From Clarkia xantiana subsp. parviflora (lineage: Eukaryota > Streptophyta > Magnoliopsida > Myrtales > Onagraceae), in the NCBI GenBank assembly GCA_036873135.1, contig JAPTYO010000023.1, forward strand, positions 5,281,834 through 5,345,833: 64,000 nt of DNA, read 5' to 3'. This document shows positions 61,573-64,000 of the stretch, in pieces. The position numbers and the translations under genes were made by a program. The notes under the pieces are model-generated. The model made no database searches. It was given only the letters and a program-made list of their open reading frames with translations, and had not been told where the DNA came from. Each line of letters opens with the position of its first letter. Within the stretch, counting starts at the first letter, position 1.

Positions 61573-61899
61573 AATAGCGTCGACCTCAGAAATCAGATCG
61601 ATCCGGAGAGGCTTGCAGTTGACCTTGCGGTTCAGGTAGTACCAAACCAGTTATTCATCAGTTAGTGGCACCGGAATCCGGGCGCCAGTGAAGTCAAGGA
61701 GGCACAAATCATATTTTGAAGCGTGAAGAGACTTGTGAGAAAAGTGGAGATGAAGACAGCGACTGGTGTGAAAGCAGCGTCGGGTGGGGGCAGGCCAGCG
61801 GGCAAGCGCCATACCAACGGCAAGCGATCGGAAAGAAGAATTTGGCTGGTGAGCGAGCAGCAACCTTCTTCTCTCGTGTTCCTCTATGCTGCGAAACAT
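61573..61899 (-). pseudogene. Possible NAC-domain relic
   Basis: The minus strand reads PVPLTDE, then a TAA stop at 61651-61653, then in the same frame LVWYYLNRKVNCKPLRIDLI and SEVDAIM before another stop. The block resembles NAC subdomains A and B (TDEELV..YYL..K, then EVD), a plant transcription-factor DNA-binding fold. Only about 40 residues match and the WDLP region is absent. The upstream part of the open frame, from an ATG at 61899, is not recognised. It is a weak, short match. Confidence 0.35.
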
Positions 61900-61965
61900 T
61901 CAGTCATAATAGGAAGTCGCCAGAAGGAACCGCTGCTTATTTAGTTAGGGCTGCGAATTGTTGAG

Positions 61966-62213
61966 GTTAACCGGTCTAATCCGGTTTGTCCATTATTATT
62001 GTCTAGCCAACCGTTCTAATCCGGTTGAAATAAAAACAGACACCCGTTGGATATATAGAAGGCACCCATTAGGGGTGAGGACCCATTGCATTTTATATAT
62101 TGGTAAATGGATATATACTAATACTACGCACGTAAAGATATAATGTAATGTGTTTGTGTAAGAGAATCTATTACCAAATTATTATAATATAAATAATATA
62201 TTAACTCGAGGAC
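61966..62213. other. Short intergenic stretch with CCGGTT words
   Basis: GGTTAACCGGTCTAATCCGG and CCAACCGTTCTAATCCGG at 61966-62025 look like a small inverted/direct repeat remnant. Nothing else was recognised. Confidence 0.35.
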
Positions 62214-62545
62214 ATTTTTTGGTTGACACGATGTAAAGTTACTCAACAAATATCATCAAACAAAAATGAGTAAATAATAAAACTCCAAATTTTATATAAT
62301 ATTAGTTATAACACCTTAAAAAAACGATATATATTGTAGATTATGTCACTATGAAATATTTAAACAATATTTAGTAATGCCTTATTATTAATTTACTTTA
62401 TATCCAAACAAATATTTATATTTAAAATGTTCAAATAATTGTTGATATGGTTGCATATTCAAAAAATTAAAATTAATTAATTTTTTTAAAATTAATTTTA
62501 TATTTAGAAATTTTCTCCCGCGTGGTGCGCGGGGTAAGTGGCTAG
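62214..62545 (+). mobile_element. Helitron 3' portion, second copy
   Basis: It ends in the hairpin CCCGCGTGGTGCGCGGG followed by GTAAGTGGCTAG and T (CTAG at 62542-62545), canonical for Helitron 3' ends. It is homologous to 57586-57976, and the hairpin resembles that at 24863-24881. The 5' end was not located. Confidence 0.72.
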
Positions 62546-62583
62546 TAAAATATAATCCACCTTATTTTTAATTAACCTTCTTA

Positions 62584-62585
<2 letters not shown>

Positions 62586-62636
<51 letters not shown>
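62586..62636. repeat. (TA)n microsatellite
   Basis: About 50 bp of TA dinucleotides, directly downstream of the Helitron tail. Confidence 0.95.
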
Positions 62637-62639
<3 letters not shown>

Positions 62640-62678
62640 TCTTTTTTGGAAAAGTCTTATTGCTAAGGGGGACAACTA

Positions 62679-62850
62679 GGGCTGGCGATGGTGAGGGTAT
62701 GGTGCGAATAACACTAATACCATAACCATACCATATTTTTTTCACTCATACCATAACCATAACCATAACCACTGCGGTTATGATTCTTCATACCATAACC
62801 ATAACCATGGTTTTTCACCACGTTTAAACCATTTAACCACAATCATTCAA
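62679..62850. mobile_element. hAT-like fragment built of CCATAACC words
   Basis: It begins TAGGGCTGGCGATGG and consists mostly of ACCATAACC and GGTTATGG words in both orientations, the same architecture as the elements at 25054 and 40925. The right border is unclear. Confidence 0.45.
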
Positions 62851-62933
62851 ACTAATACAACATCATTGTTTTATAAAATACAAATAAACATACATTCAGT
62901 TTCATACACGAAATCCAAATTGAACATAACTTC

Positions 62934-64000
62934 CACTACTAGAGATATGGTCTTTACCGACAAAAATTATTTGTCGGTAAATATATAAAATTTCGTCGGT
63001 AAAAAATAATTTTGTCGGTAAATACATATTTTCGTCGGGAAAAGCTTTGTCGGTATAGGCGGCGTCGGTAAATGTTTCACCGACGAAATTTGCCCCAAAT
63101 ATTTCATCGGTAAACACATTGATTTTTACCGACGACACGTTCGTCGGTAAAACTACTTAAATATCGTCAAATTCAAATCATATTTACCGACGTAAATATA
63201 TTTTACCGATGACTTTATTTTTTTCGGTGAATATATTTTACCGTCAAAATAGTAGTCGGTAATATCTATTATCGACAAAAAATAGTTGTCGGTACAATCC
63301 TTTTCTGTCGGTAAAAACTTTTACCAACAAATTCAATGTTAGTCGGTAAAGACTATTTACCGACGATCTTGTTTTTGTCGGTGCAATCATTTACCGACTA
63401 ATGAGTTTTGTCGGAAACAATCATTTACCGACTAATGAGTTTTGTCGGTAACAATCATTTACCAACTAAATATTAATTCGTCGGTAACGAGTTTTTACCG
63501 AGGAGATTATTTTTGTCGGTGTTTAAATTTTACCGAGGAAATTTTGTTGTCGATAAACATTCTACACCGACCAAATAAATAATTGTCGGTAACAAGTAAT
63601 TACCGACGAAGTTCGAATCATCGGTAATATATATTTATTTATACCGATGAAATTAATTTTGTGTCGGTAAACATACTTTTACCGACAAAATCTTATATGT
63701 CGGTAATCTTATTTATCGATGAAATTTATTTTGTCCGTAAATAATTAATTTAAAAAATAATAATAATAAACAAATAAATCATGATAGAAACAATAATATA
63801 TTTTTTTTTTTTTTGTGAATAAAGCACGAACAACCATAAATAAGTACTGATTCAAACAACTTAGATAACAAAGTATTGTTTAAAAATTTCATCCAACATT
63901 CACCATACGAAAATAAAACAATAAACTCCGACTTATGCAGTCTTGTACGAAAAATAAAACTAAAAACAATAAACTCCGGCTTCGGCAGTGTTGTAGAAGT
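62934..64000 (+). mobile_element. Left end of a second CACTA element with a palindromic subterminal array
   Basis: The end CACTACTAGAGATATGG is a typical CACTA terminus and differs from the one at 16116. From about 62956 to 63735 it is followed by some forty alternating TTTACCGAC and GTCGGTAAA words at spacings of about 15-25 bp. This is the dense subterminal repeat zone expected for transposase binding. The element runs off the window; no transposase is visible in the 1.07 kb present. Confidence 0.78.

Noticed and set aside
1..64000. tRNA, rRNA, CRISPR, organelle insertion or integrated viral genes
   Set aside because: No cloverleaf-forming tRNA, rRNA core, regular spacer array, plastid/mitochondrial gene or viral protein was recognised on either strand.

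Overview
The window is nuclear DNA of a flowering plant, almost certainly a eudicot. It is AT-rich, its genes carry GT-AG introns, its three intact genes belong to plant or general eukaryotic families, and most of the rest is plant-type transposable elements (CACTA, Mutator-like, hAT-like, Helitron, LTR). There are no rRNA genes, CRISPR arrays or bacterial operons. Exon coordinates below were worked out by hand from splice sites, reading phase and family conservation.

Layout. Positions 1-4.9 kb hold a gag/pol-less derivative of a Tat/Ogre-like LTR retrotransposon: 5' LTR end, primer-binding site, a duplicated leader, three tandem arrays, a polypurine tract and the start of the 3' LTR. From 5.2 to 6.4 kb there is a duplicated segment and a broken BAHD acyltransferase relic. 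From 6.6 to 13.5 kb there are four long-inverted-repeat (foldback) elements of one Mutator-like type, two with clean 9-bp target duplications. From 16.1 to 21.9 kb lies a complete-ended CACTA element with no recognisable transposase. A Helitron with a doubled 5' end (24.1-24.9 kb) and a hAT-like element (25.05-25.58 kb) come next.

The gene-bearing part starts at 25.9 kb. A five-exon HIPP metallochaperone gene (25904-27901, +) is intact. A nine-exon CSLA glucomannan mannosyltransferase gene (32762-37216, -) is intact, with one GC-AG intron and a foldback element ending about 16 bp beyond its stop codon. A thirteen-exon NOM1/SGD1-like MIF4G-MA3 gene (48633-54146, -) is intact. Between CSLA and NOM1 sits a 9.45-kb Mutator-like element (38907-48357). 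It has terminal inverted repeats and two convergent decayed genes, a plant-mobile-domain gene (+) and a MURA-type transposase with a SWIM finger (-). A tandem array of about 340-bp units lies between their 3' ends.

From 54.5 kb to the end there are a minisatellite upstream of NOM1, a candidate solo LTR, two related Helitron tails, a nearly perfect 520-bp tandem duplication, a possible NAC-domain relic, and the left end of a second CACTA element (62934 onward) with a dense palindromic subterminal array.

The three intact genes are not functionally linked: metal binding/isoprenylated signalling, Golgi mannan synthesis, and nucleolar pre-rRNA processing. The main story is how transposons have built the intergenic space and now abut the ends of CSLA and NOM1.
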